Shown: piece after piece, positions 8,736 to 16,058 of the stretch | How the letters are laid out: every line of letters begins with the position of its first letter | Position numbering within the stretch: the stretch's first letter is position 1 | Assembly: GCA_963762825.1 (NCBI GenBank) | Contig: CAVXLZ010000001.1 | Coordinates: 744,001 to 808,000, forward strand | DNA: 64,000 bases | Direction: 5' to 3' | DNA from: Miltoncostaea sp963762825 | Lineage (GTDB): Bacteria > Actinomycetota > Thermoleophilia > Miltoncostaeales > Miltoncostaeaceae | Position numbers and translations under genes: made by a program | Notes under the pieces: generated by a model | The model's input: only the letters and a program-made list of their open reading frames with translations | Database searches by the model: none | Told to the model about the DNA's origin: nothing

Positions 8736-9670
8736 CGCGCGATGGCCCGGAAGACCCTCTGGCCCGAGCCGCCCGCGATCGCCTTTCCGCTCCCCGAGCC
8801 GTCCGCCTTCCAGCCGATCTTCATGGCACCGAAGACGGCCTGGCACTCGGGGTCCGTCGCCCCGGACATGCAGCCGGGCGCGCCGGCCCTGTTGACGGTG
8901 ATGTCGTTGCCCGCCAGCAGCGCCTTCAGGTCGATGGCGATCTTCTGCTTGGCCGGGTTGAACCTCGCGAGGCGGATCGCCATCCGGCTGGAGCCCGAGC
9001 ACGAGGCGGTCGCTCCCGTGGCGGGGTTGCCGGTGCAACCGGTGCTGCCGAGGTGGACGTGGAAGGCCTTGGCCGCCCAGGCGCCCGGCGCGCCGCCCGG
9101 GTCCACCACCTCGATCTTCGCGAACTTGCGACCGGACTGCCACGACCAGTTCATGGCCGCGAGGTCGAGCGGCGCGGGGGCGGCGGTGATGTCGGTGTGG
9201 TTGAGCGGGAACGGCACGCCCATGTACATCCTCGCGCCCACGTAGTTGCCCTTGGGCACGGTGCCGGTGATCGTCGCATGCACCTTGGCGTCGCCCTGGT
9301 TGCAGGAGCCCCTTCCGTTCTCGAGGTCGATCAGGCTGACCCGGTTGCCGCCCCGCGTGAGGTCGTAGGCGGTGTTCCTGCGGAGCTTCATGGGCACCGA
9401 GGTGTGGTTCTTGCGGATCATGCGCACGTTGGAGATGTAGAAGCGCAGATCCTGGAGCGCGGCGGTGGTATCGCCCGTGCCCAGACCCGTGATCGGGGCC
9501 GCGCACGAGACCGGGGTGCTCCCGGCCACCGCGGCGAACTTCAGGGTGACCTTCATCCTGGGCTGGTGCCCGGCGTGAGCGGACGCTGTGACGGCGGTCG
9601 CGCATGCGGTGATGCCCGCGGCCGTCAGGACCGAGGCCGCGATGGCGGTGAAACGTCGGGATCGTTTCAT
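8732..9670 (-). CDS. MbnP-family copper-binding protein (metallo-mystery pair partner)
   Basis: A 312-residue exported protein. The ATG at 9670 follows an excellent AGGAGGA site. The leader ends in ITAC (Cys23), which fits a lipobox, so a membrane-anchored lipoprotein is possible. The mature part shows family hallmarks: FYISNVRM, MGVPFPLNH-x-D, a W-x-W pair (Trp175, Trp177) just before a QSGRKF segment, a His/Cys cluster (FHVHLGSTGC) and several Cys in C-x(n)-C pairs. In characterised relatives a conserved Trp is converted to kynurenine by the partner di-heme enzyme and then helps bind copper. The gene overlaps that partner by 4 bp. A His-rich membrane protein lies 154 bp upstream on the same strand. 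No methanobactin genes are present. Confidence 0.85.
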   Translation of the reverse strand: MKRSRRFTAIAASVLTAAGITACATAVTASAHAGHQPRMKVTLKFAAVAGSTPVSCAAPITGLGTGDTTAALQDLRFYISNVRMIRKNHTSVPMKLRRNTAYDLTRGGNRVSLIDLENGRGSCNQGDAKVHATITGTVPKGNYVGARMYMGVPFPLNHTDITAAPAPLDLAAMNWSWQSGRKFAKIEVVDPGGAPGAWAAKAFHVHLGSTGCTGNPATGATASCSGSSRMAIRLARFNPAKQKIAIDLKALLAGNDITVNRAGAPGCMSGATDPECQAVFGAMKIGWKADGSGSGKAIAGGSGQRVFRAIAR

Positions 9671-9824
9671 GGGAATCCTCCTGGTCGCCGGCCCGTCGGG
9701 CCGGTGTGGGAGCGGTCCCGCCGCCCTCCCGATCGTCCGGGAACCGGCAGGCGGGGCCGCGCGAATGGCGATCGCGTGTCCCATCGGGCCGTCCAGGGGC
9801 GTGCGCGGTGAGGCGGAGCTCCGC

Positions 9825-10412
9825 CTAGTGCGAGAGCAGCGCCCGCGGGGGTCCGGCCAGATGGGGGCCGGCCGGGGGCGGGCCGCGCGAGGAGCGCGGG
9901 CCCCGGCGCCATTGCCGCGGAGCGACGACGAGGGTCCACACCGGCTCACCCGTGGGCCGGGCCGAGGCGCGGGGCGGCTCGGCGCCGAGGATCGCGCGCA
10001 CGATGGCGAGGGCCCGCACCAAGAGCCTTTGGCCGGCGCAGAGCGCCCAGAGCAGGATTCCTGCGACCGCGAGGTGGACCGCGACCGCGTCGGCGCTGAT
10101 CAGCGCGGTGTCGTGGTGATGCGACCCGAGGCCGAGGGCCCACGGGGCAGTGTGGAGCAGCGCGTGCAGGGCCGCCTGGGCACCGAGCAGGGCGGCGAAG
10201 AGGGCCGGCGGGCTCCATGCACGAAAGGCGGCGACTCCCCGGAGGCCGGCTCCGGGGAGGATCGCGAGGGCGATCGCCGTGAGCCAGATGAGCGGTGCCG
10301 CCGGCAGGATCCGAACGTCACCGACGGTGACCAGGTGGCCGATCAGAGTCGCCGCCAGTGCCCCACCGGCGAGTGCGGCCCGGCGCAGCGCGCGTGCGAT
10401 GACGGGGCTCAT
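9825..10412 (-). CDS. small His-containing integral membrane protein, unknown
   Basis: I do not recognise the family. The 195-residue product has four probable membrane helices (roughly residues 15-30, 38-58, 70-90 and 108-130) and a basic, Pro-rich cytoplasmic tail. Between helices 3 and 4 lies a His-rich loop: ALHALLHT followed by GLGSHHHD. His clusters in this position would suit metal handling. It is the first gene of a same-strand group with the MbnP and MbnH homologues, separated from MbnP by 154 bp. A copper-related role is inferred from that context only. Start chosen: ATG at 10412, the first Met before the first helix. Confidence 0.6.
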   Translation of the reverse strand: MSPVIARALRRAALAGGALAATLIGHLVTVGDVRILPAAPLIWLTAIALAILPGAGLRGVAAFRAWSPPALFAALLGAQAALHALLHTAPWALGLGSHHHDTALISADAVAVHLAVAGILLWALCAGQRLLVRALAIVRAILGAEPPRASARPTGEPVWTLVVAPRQWRRGPRSSRGPPPAGPHLAGPPRALLSH

Positions 10413-10805
10413 CCCCGGGAGGCTACCCGGGGGTCTCGACGGGGGCTCGTGTCGAGCGGGGCAGGGGGCGGGTGCCGAACGTCCCTCGCCTCCGGAGCGC
10501 CGCCATCGGACGGTCGCCGCCGGCCGGTCGATGGCCGAACGCATCGCGGTGCGCTCGTGATCGAGAGCGCGAACACCACCCTCGCCGCGCTTGCGGTGGT
10601 CGCCGAGATCGCCGCCGCGGCCGTGGCCTGCATCGTCGGCGCTCGCGCCTGGGCGTCGATGGTGCTGTCGCGGAGGCCGCTCGGGCGTCGGTTCGTGTGG
10701 GTCGCCTGGTCGGCGAGGAACCTTTGCTCCAGGGAGCATTGACGGGGGCGGGACGCGCTCCACCGCTCCGGACCACCTCGCGTTTGCCGGGTACGCTCGC
10801 GCGCC
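10413..10805. other. intergenic stretch with one weak 61-codon ORF
   Basis: This 393-bp gap separates two divergent genes and must carry their promoters. The only protein-like frame is 10557-10742 (+), starting GTG: one hydrophobic helix (AALAVVAEIAAAAVACIVGA) followed by a basic tail. It lacks a good ribosome site and may be a degraded membrane-protein fragment. Confidence 0.25.
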
Positions 10806-12146
10806 ATGGAGCGTCTCACCCGGTTCAATCTGTTCGTCGCCTTCGCCTTCACCGTGATGGCCGACCCGGTCTCCTCGGTCACCTACGCGGTGGAGGCGGC
10901 CCTCGAGGGCCTCGATGGGGATCCCACGCACCTCGTCCTCACCATGGCGCTGGTCGTCGGCACGATCGCGGTGATCGCGGGCGGCTACCATCAGCTCATC
11001 GGTCGCTTCCCGAACGGCGGGGGCGGGGCGGAGGGCCTCGCCGCGGCGTTCGGTGAGGGTTGGGCGTTCCTGCCGGTCGGAGCCCTGATCGTCGACTTCA
11101 CGCTCACTATCGCAGTCAGCTGCGCGGCTGGCGCGGCCGCCCTCATCGCCTACCTCCCCGGGCTCTCCTCGCATCGAACACTCCTGGCGCTCTCGCTGGC
11201 GATCTTCGTCGCGATCGGCTCCCTGTTCGGCCACCGGGGGCGGGTGGTCTTCGCCACCGCGACGCTGGTCTTCATCGCCCTGGCCGTTGTCCTGATCGTC
11301 CGGGGAGCGCTCCATCCGGCGGGTGCCGGCCCCCCGGTCACTGCAAGTGGGGGTTCGGCCATCCTTCCGGTGCTGCTGGCCCTGCCCCTCGGCATGGCTC
11401 TTGCCACCGGCGTGGAGGCGCCCTCCAACGCCGTGGCGCAGTTGGGCCAGATCGAGGAGCGCGGACGGCGGCTGTTCGGCCAACTCACGCTCTGGGCGAT
11501 GCTCGCCGTGGTGGGAGGTCTCACCATCGCCTTCGCGGCGCTCGACCTTCACTTGGGCATCGGCTCCCCGGCTCCCGACTCGACCCTCCTGGCCGACCTC
11601 GCCGAGGGCGTCACCGGCAGGGACCGGATGTTCGTGATGTTCCAGCTGGCCAGCGCCGCACTGCTGCTGGCCGCTGCGGCGTCGTCCTACCTGGCCGGCT
11701 CGGGGCTGTTGAAGGCCCTTGCTCGGCACGGCGCCGACGGCGGACTGCTGCCGCGGCCCCTGGCGCGGGAGAACGGCTTCTACGCGTCTCCCGTGGGTCT
11801 CGCCGTCCTCGCGACCGCCTCTGTGGGCCTGATCGTCGTCTCGGGCGGCCGCGATCAGGAGATCGTCCAGTACTACGCGGTCGCGGTGTTCGCGAGCTTC
11901 CTCGGGGCTCTCGTCGCCTGCGCGGTCCTCGCATGGCGCGATCACCATTTCGGTGCCTTCGCCGTCGACGTGCTCGGGACAGTCCTGGTGGCGACGGTCC
12001 TGGCCCTCAACGTGCGTCGCGCCGGGCCTGTGATCTCGCTCACGGCGGCGGCGGCCATCTCGCTCGCCCTGTACGTCGCCTGGATCCGCCGGGGCCGGCC
12101 CTCGGGAGTGACGGCTCTCACGCGCGAGGGCGGGCCGTCCTCCTGA
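10806..12146 (+). CDS. APC-superfamily amino acid / cation permease
   Basis: A 446-residue protein with about 12 hydrophobic helices and a short hydrophilic tail. The first helix carries the broken ADPVSSVTYAVE segment and helix 2 is followed by GGYHQLIGRFPNGGGG, a Gly-rich turn typical of APC permeases. The next loops (LATGVEAPSNAVAQL) resemble the helix 6 kink of the same fold. The substrate cannot be told from sequence. The upstream gene is divergent, and a tRNA-bounded metal-resistance element begins 82 bp after its stop. Confidence 0.8.
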   Translation: MERLTRFNLFVAFAFTVMADPVSSVTYAVEAALEGLDGDPTHLVLTMALVVGTIAVIAGGYHQLIGRFPNGGGGAEGLAAAFGEGWAFLPVGALIVDFTLTIAVSCAAGAAALIAYLPGLSSHRTLLALSLAIFVAIGSLFGHRGRVVFATATLVFIALAVVLIVRGALHPAGAGPPVTASGGSAILPVLLALPLGMALATGVEAPSNAVAQLGQIEERGRRLFGQLTLWAMLAVVGGLTIAFAALDLHLGIGSPAPDSTLLADLAEGVTGRDRMFVMFQLASAALLLAAAASSYLAGSGLLKALARHGADGGLLPRPLARENGFYASPVGLAVLATASVGLIVVSGGRDQEIVQYYAVAVFASFLGALVACAVLAWRDHHFGAFAVDVLGTVLVATVLALNVRRAGPVISLTAAAAISLALYVAWIRRGRPSGVTALTREGGPSS

Positions 12147-12227
12147 GTCCTCTGGAGCCGCGCAGGCGGACGGCCTTACCCGTCTGTGCAGGCGCGGAGC
12201 GACGGCGCTCGGGAGAACGACGGAAGC

Positions 12228-12268
12228 GCGCGCGGCAGGATTCGAACCTGCGACTTCTGGCTCCGGAG
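12228..12268 (-). repeat. tRNA-Arg 3'-half fragment (att-like site)
   Basis: Identical over 41 bp to bases 15383-15423 of the tRNA-Arg gene. It lacks the 5' half of the tRNA (D arm and 5' acceptor strand), so it cannot make a tRNA. It marks the distal boundary of the inserted element. Confidence 0.88.
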
Positions 12269-12447
12269 CGGATCCGGGAGGGGGCGATCAAGAGTGCCGA
12301 GAGGTTCAAGAGCACCTGCTCAGGACCCCTTCCGCGTCGCGTCGGTCGGGGCGTATCACTCCCGTCTTTCGGCAGTCGTTCCCACATGGTTCCCGCGGTG
12401 ACGGGGAACACGAGCCGCTGGGCTGAGCGCGGCGTGAGCGGCACCGT

Positions 12448-12476
12448 CGCCATCTCGAGCGATCCGCGAGATGGCG
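12448..12476 (-). terminator. hairpin downstream of the minus-strand CDF gene
   Basis: A perfect 10-bp stem (CGCCATCTCG with CGAGATGGCG) around a 9-nt loop, starting 27 bp past the stop of the CDF gene. There is no U-run, so it may act as a 3'-end stabiliser or a weak terminator. The rest of 12147-12502 holds only the tRNA fragment. Confidence 0.5.
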
Positions 12477-12502
12477 TGGCGAGGCAAGCATGGTGGCGGC
12501 TG

Positions 12503-13270
12503 TCATTCGCGCGCCCCACGTGTGCGCGCCCCACGTGTATTCGAGCAGCACTCGTCGGCACAGCCCGGGGCCGGGGCGATCTCGGGGATCATGGGGTCAC
12601 AGCATCCGCACCCCTCACCCCGCCAGGCAAGGACGCCCTCGCGAACGGCGACCGCGGCGATCAGCAGGGCCACCGCGGGGTCGAGCCACCAGGCGCCCAA
12701 GAGGGCGTTGCCGAGCAGTCCGACCAGGAGCGCGCTGGCGAGGTAGGCGCAGAGCAGGTTCTGGGCGCCCTCGCCCTTGGTCGCGACCGAGCCCAGACGC
12801 TCGCCGATCCGCCGCTTGGCGACTCCGAGGATCGGCATGCCGACGAGGCTCGTGACTGCGAGGACGATCCCCAGCCAGCTCGTGGCGGGGCGCTCGCCCG
12901 ACATCAACGCAAGGACTGCCTCGACGCCCACGTAGGGCGCCAACAGGAAGAACTGAATTGCCACGAGCTGCTGTGCGCGCCGCTCGGCGTGCTCGGACAG
13001 CGTGCGGTGGCCGGTGAACCGCCAGATGATGATCGCGCTCGCAAACCCCTCGATCCCGGAGTCGAGGCCGAATCCGATCAGCGCCACCGAGCCCGCGACG
13101 AGGCCCGCGATGATCGCGATCGCCCCCTCGGCGGTCATCCACACGAGGCTGATCCACGACAGTCGCCGCGCCCACGCGGCCATGCGAAGCCACTCAGGGC
13201 TGCCGACGGGCGCGGGGGTCGGCATCGGGGGTCCGGCCGGAACTGCGACGCCGACCCGCCGGGTGCTCAT
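12503..13270 (-). CDS. cation diffusion facilitator-like exporter with Cys-rich tail
   Basis: A 255-residue, six-helix cation transporter of the CDF superfamily, in a subgroup without the usual cytoplasmic domain. Helix 2 carries LIGFGLDSGIEG (Asp and Glu at the positions of metal ligands) and the last helices carry WWLDPAVALLI. The C-terminus is short and Cys-rich: GEGCGCC, then GCADECC, ending in a duplicated TRGAR sequence encoded by a 15-bp tandem repeat (about 12509-12538). The Cys tail suggests a soft metal such as Cd, Pb or Zn. It overlaps the upstream CadC-like regulator by 4 bp (ATGA, 13267-13270), so the two form one operon. Location: inside the tRNA-bounded element. Confidence 0.85.
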   Translation of the reverse strand: MSTRRVGVAVPAGPPMPTPAPVGSPEWLRMAAWARRLSWISLVWMTAEGAIAIIAGLVAGSVALIGFGLDSGIEGFASAIIIWRFTGHRTLSEHAERRAQQLVAIQFFLLAPYVGVEAVLALMSGERPATSWLGIVLAVTSLVGMPILGVAKRRIGERLGSVATKGEGAQNLLCAYLASALLVGLLGNALLGAWWLDPAVALLIAAVAVREGVLAWRGEGCGCCDPMIPEIAPAPGCADECCSNTRGARTRGARE

Positions 13271-13629
13271 CGGGAGACCTCAGCCGGGTCGAGCACGGCA
13301 TCGAGGAGGGCGCGTCCGGAATCGGTGAGCCGGTAGAGCACCATCTTGCCCTCCCGACGCGAGTTGACGATCCCCCCGCGTCGGAGCACCCGCAGGTGAT
13401 GGCCGACGAGCTGTTCCGAGCGCTCCGCGATCCAGGACAGATCGCACACGCAGAGTTCCTCGCCTTCGGCACCCGCGAGCACCGCCGCGACCCCGAGGCG
13501 GGTCGGATCGCCGAGCGCACGCGCCCGCTCGGCGGCGGAGTCAGCGGTCCCGGGAACCAGGCGCTGAGCCCGCAGCGCCTCCGCGCGCGGGAGATCGAGA
13601 CAGAGAAGGTCACAGCGATCGTCGGCCAT
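13267..13629 (-). CDS. CadC-like ArsR/SmtB repressor (Cd/Pb/Zn sensor)
   Basis: A 120-residue winged-helix repressor. Four Cys sit where CadC has its alpha3N metal site: Cys6 and Cys10 near the N-terminus (RCDLLCLDL) and Cys60/Cys62 in ELCVCDL. This pattern in CadC binds Cd, Pb, Bi or Zn and releases DNA. The recognition helix region reads QLVGHHLRVLRRGGIV and the wing RREGKMVLYRL. It is cotranscribed with the CDF exporter it overlaps by 4 bp. It is divergent from a second ArsR-type gene 106 bp away, and the shared gap contains inverted repeats likely to be operators. Confidence 0.88.
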   Translation of the reverse strand: MADDRCDLLCLDLPRAEALRAQRLVPGTADSAAERARALGDPTRLGVAAVLAGAEGEELCVCDLSWIAERSEQLVGHHLRVLRRGGIVNSRREGKMVLYRLTDSGRALLDAVLDPAEVSR

Positions 13630-13735
13630 GGAGCATCATACTAATATCGGTTTTGGTGCTTGCCCGTATGGCGTGGGGCTCACCCCAGCCTGGGATATGA
13701 GGGTATGAGCAGCGCCTCATATATTCTTTGAGGTC
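13630..13735. promoter_or_regulatory. divergent promoter/operator region between two ArsR-type repressors
   Basis: This 106-bp gap is visibly AT-richer than its surroundings. It contains ATATGAGG (13695-13702) inverted as CCTCATAT (13715-13722), and an overlapping CCTCA (13715-13719) / TGAGG (13729-13733) pair ending just before the ATG at 13736. Such imperfect 12-2-12-like palindromes are typical ArsR/SmtB operators. Which repressor binds which site is not decidable here. Confidence 0.6.
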
Positions 13736-14101
13736 ATGAGCCATGGCGTTTCAGGTCCCGCGAGCCCAGCGACCATCGACGAGCCTCTGGCCGAGGAGGT
13801 GGCGGACGCCCTCAAGGCGCTCGCGAGCCCGTCGCGGCTGCTGATCCTCGGCCGGCTGCGCGAGGGACCGTGCGCGGTCAGCGAGCTCTCTCAGGCCGCC
13901 GCCCTCAGCCCATCGGCGACCTCGCATCAGCTGCGCCTTCTTCGCAACATGGGATGGGTGACGCGCGAGCGCCGGGGCCGCGAGGTGCACTACGCCCTTC
14001 ACGACCCCCACGTGGCCGACCTGATCGCGCAGGCCGTCTACCACCTCGAACATGTGCGGCTCGCCCGCCGGAGGCGCTCCGCCGCGCCCGGAGCGGCATG
14101 A
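13736..14101 (+). CDS. CzrA/SmtB-type metal-sensing repressor
   Basis: A 121-residue ArsR-family repressor. The DNA-binding core is LSPSATSHQLRLLRNMGWV with the wing RRGREVHYAL. The C-terminal helix has Asp90, His92, His103 and His106, i.e. D-x-H-x10-H-x2-H. This is the spacing of the alpha5 Zn/Co site of CzrA. It lacks the Cys ligands of its divergent neighbour, so the two regulators should answer to different metals. Its stop codon overlaps the ATG of the downstream CDF gene (14098-14101), making a two-gene unit. Confidence 0.88.
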   Translation: MSHGVSGPASPATIDEPLAEEVADALKALASPSRLLILGRLREGPCAVSELSQAAALSPSATSHQLRLLRNMGWVTRERRGREVHYALHDPHVADLIAQAVYHLEHVRLARRRRSAAPGAA

Positions 14102-15080
14102 GCAGCGGGCCTCACGCCCAGGCCCACGAGGCTCACACGCACGACCACCCCCATCACCACGGCCCGGGCGGTCACAGCCACGGCGGCGTCAACGCGTCGC
14201 TGCTGAAGAGTCAGGAGGCGATTCGAACGCTCTGGCGCTCGCTGATCATCCTCGCGGTGACGGCCGCTCTGCAGATCGTGGTGGTGATCGTGTCCGGCTC
14301 GGTTGCTCTGCTCTCCGACACCGTCCACAACGTGGGCGACGCGCTCACCGCGATCCCGCTCGCTGCGGCGTTCCTGCTCGGCAGGCGGCCTCCCACGAGC
14401 CGCCTTACCTACGGCTGGGGGCGCACCGAGGATTTGGCGGGCCTGGCGGTGCTGGCGATCATCCTGTTCTCTGCGGTCTACGCGGGTATGAGGCGATCGA
14501 CCGCCTCATCCACCCGAGCAACCCCGGCTACCTGCTGGCGGTCGGTTTCGCCGGGGCGGTCGGCTTCGCCGGCAATGAATGGGTCGCCGTCTATCGCCTG
14601 CGCGCCGGCCGGCGCATCGGGTCGGCCGCCCTTGTCGCCGACGGCTACCACGCTCGGATCGACGGCTTCACGAGCCTCGCGGTCGTGGCCGGCGCGATCG
14701 GCGTCGCACTCGGCTTCCGGCTCGCCGACCCGATCGTCGGGTTGGCAATCGCGGTGGTGATCCTGCGCATCGTCTGTACGTCCGCGAAGGAGATCGGCCT
14801 ACGGATCCTCGACGGAATCGAGCCCGAGATCATCGAGGCGATCCGCCACCAGGCCGGCGACGCCCCGGGGGTGCAGAGCGTCGGCGAGGTGCGCGCACGC
14901 TGGGTCGGGCACGAGATCCGAGCCGACGTGCGGGTAGTGGCCTCGGGCGCGTCCACCTTAGAGGAGGCCCACCGGGTCGCCGCCGCCGTGAGCGCCCGGC
15001 TGCAGGAGCGGGTGGACCACCTCTCCGAGGCCCTGGTGCAGGTCGAGCCTGACCCGATTCCGCGAGCCGGTATCAGCTGA
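14098..15080 (+). pseudogene. CDF zinc/cobalt exporter interrupted by a -1 frameshift
   Basis: The frame from ATG 14098 begins with a His-rich tail (HAQAHEAHTHDHPHHH) and continues through helices 1-3, including SDTVHNVGDALT, the H-x3-D metal site of CDF helix 2. At the G-run 14484-14486 (SAVYAG) the sense frame stops making sense. A different frame picks up directly with YEAIDRLIHPSN, the second metal site (DGYHARIDG), LADPIVGLAIAV, and a complete cytoplasmic domain ending at 15080. One extra G would restore about 327 residues. Either the gene is dead, the base was lost in sequencing or assembly, or slippage occurs. Its overlap with the CzrA-like gene indicates a Zn/Co efflux function. Confidence 0.82.
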
Positions 15081-15344
15081 GGCGCCGTCCGGTCCCCTCG
15101 GCCGGTTCCTGCGCAAGGGCTTTCCGCGGAGAGCGCCGGCGCGCTGTCCTGAACGGCGCGCGGCTAGGTTCTCAGCCCTCGTTCCGTTGCGGGGCGGACG
15201 GGGCCACAACCCGATCGTGCCTGGCCTCCTCGAGCGACCCCGAGGAAGCCATCCTCGAGGTCCGTTCGGCGCCCTTGGCGGATCGGGATGTGTACCAGAT
15301 GTGTACCGAGACGCCCCGGCGCACCTGAGGCTCGTCTCCTAGAA

Positions 15345-15373
15345 CGACGAAACCCCCCACGATAAGCGGGGTT
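15345..15373 (-). terminator. intrinsic terminator of the tRNA-Arg gene
   Basis: Read on the minus strand, AACCCC pairs with GGGGTT across an 11-nt loop and is followed by a T-rich TCGTCGTT. It begins 9 bp after the tRNA 3' end. It lies inside the inserted element, so the current terminator came with the element. Confidence 0.7.
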
Positions 15374-15381
15374 CCGGGTAG

Positions 15382-15454
15382 TGCGCGCGGCAGGATTCGA
15401 ACCTGCGACTTCTGGCTCCGGAGGCCAGCGCTCTATCCACTGAGCTACGCGCGC
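15382..15454 (-). tRNA. tRNA-Arg (anticodon CCG)
   Basis: A complete 73-nt cloverleaf. The acceptor stem is GCGCGCG/CGCGCGC with discriminator A, the D arm GCTCAGTGGATAGAGC, the anticodon stem CTGGC/GCCAG with loop CTCCGGA (anticodon CCG, reads CGG), and the T arm GCAGG-TTCGAAT-CCTGC. CCA is not encoded. Its 3' half is duplicated at 12228-12268 and serves as the attachment site of the metal-resistance element. Confidence 0.97.
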
Positions 15455-15476
15455 AACGGCCGCTAGCTTAGACCAC

Positions 15477-16049
15477 ATGGAGTCCGCCGCCAGCCGTGAC
15501 GACGCGCGCGTCGTTGCCGTGATCTCGGACACGCACATGCCCGGGCGCGCGCGGGCGCTGCCCGATGCCTGCCTGGCGCGCCTGCGCGCCGCGGACCTGA
15601 TCGTGCACGCTGGCGACTGGTCGGATGCGGGGACGCTCGCGATGGTGCGATCGATCGGGCCGCCGCTGGTGGCGGTGCACGGGAACGTGGAGGAGCCGGC
15701 CGTGCGGCGTGCCCTACCTGCAACGGCGGAGATCGCCGTCGGAGGGATCGTGATCGGCGTGGTCCACAGCGGCGGGCCGCAGGCCGCCCGCCTCGAGAGG
15801 ATGCGAAAGCGCTTTCCCGGAGTGGCCGGAGTGGTGTTCGGGCACTCGCACATCCCGCTCCACGAGGTGGCCGAGGACGGGTTCTTCATCCTCAACCCGG
15901 GGAGCCCGACCGACCGGCGGCGCGCCCCACGGCACAGCATGGCCGAGATCCGCCTCGTGCCGGGTGAGCCTCCGGGGGTGAGCTTCTGGGCCGTCGACGA
16001 GCCGGCAGGTCCTCTCGGGCCCGATCTGGTGCGCGGAGCGCGCGACTAG
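15477..16049 (+). CDS. YfcE/MJ0936-type metallophosphoesterase
   Basis: A 190-residue calcineurin-like phosphoesterase. Metal ligands are visible in order: SDTH, HAGDWS, HGNVE, VVHSGG, FGHSHIP, followed by the characteristic LNPGSPTDRR. Relatives hydrolyse phosphodiesters in vitro with Mn2+; the natural substrate is unknown. It starts 22 bp from the divergent tRNA-Arg and ends 9 bp before RNase Z. Cotranscription with rnz is likely and suggests a nucleotide or RNA-processing role. The exact start (15477 or a later in-frame codon before VVAVISD) is uncertain. Confidence 0.88.
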   Translation: MESAASRDDARVVAVISDTHMPGRARALPDACLARLRAADLIVHAGDWSDAGTLAMVRSIGPPLVAVHGNVEEPAVRRALPATAEIAVGGIVIGVVHSGGPQAARLERMRKRFPGVAGVVFGHSHIPLHEVAEDGFFILNPGSPTDRRRAPRHSMAEIRLVPGEPPGVSFWAVDEPAGPLGPDLVRGARD

Positions 16050-16058
16050 GATCACGGG

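Larger units (their letters stand above)
12228..15423. mobile_element. 3.2-kb tRNA-Arg-integrated element with two metal-efflux units
   Basis: A 41-bp identical direct repeat brackets this segment: 12228-12268 and 15383-15423. The right copy is the 3' half of an intact tRNA-Arg(CCG) gene, from the anticodon loop to the acceptor stem. This is the classic footprint of tyrosine-recombinase integration at a tRNA 3' end. Inside are two back-to-back modules: a CadC-like repressor with a CDF exporter (minus), and a CzrA-like repressor with a second CDF exporter (plus, frameshifted). I find no integrase gene inside, so the element is either non-autonomous or has lost it. 15081-15345 holds no gene I can identify. 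Confidence 0.72.

Noticed and set aside
12228..12268. Second tRNA-Arg gene
   Set aside because: Only the 3' half is present; the D arm and 5' acceptor strand are missing, so it is an attachment-site remnant.
15172..15360. 62-codon minus-strand ORF between CDF2 and the tRNA, as a possible integrase fragment
   Set aside because: I could not find the tyrosine-recombinase R-H-R-Y box, so no claim is made.
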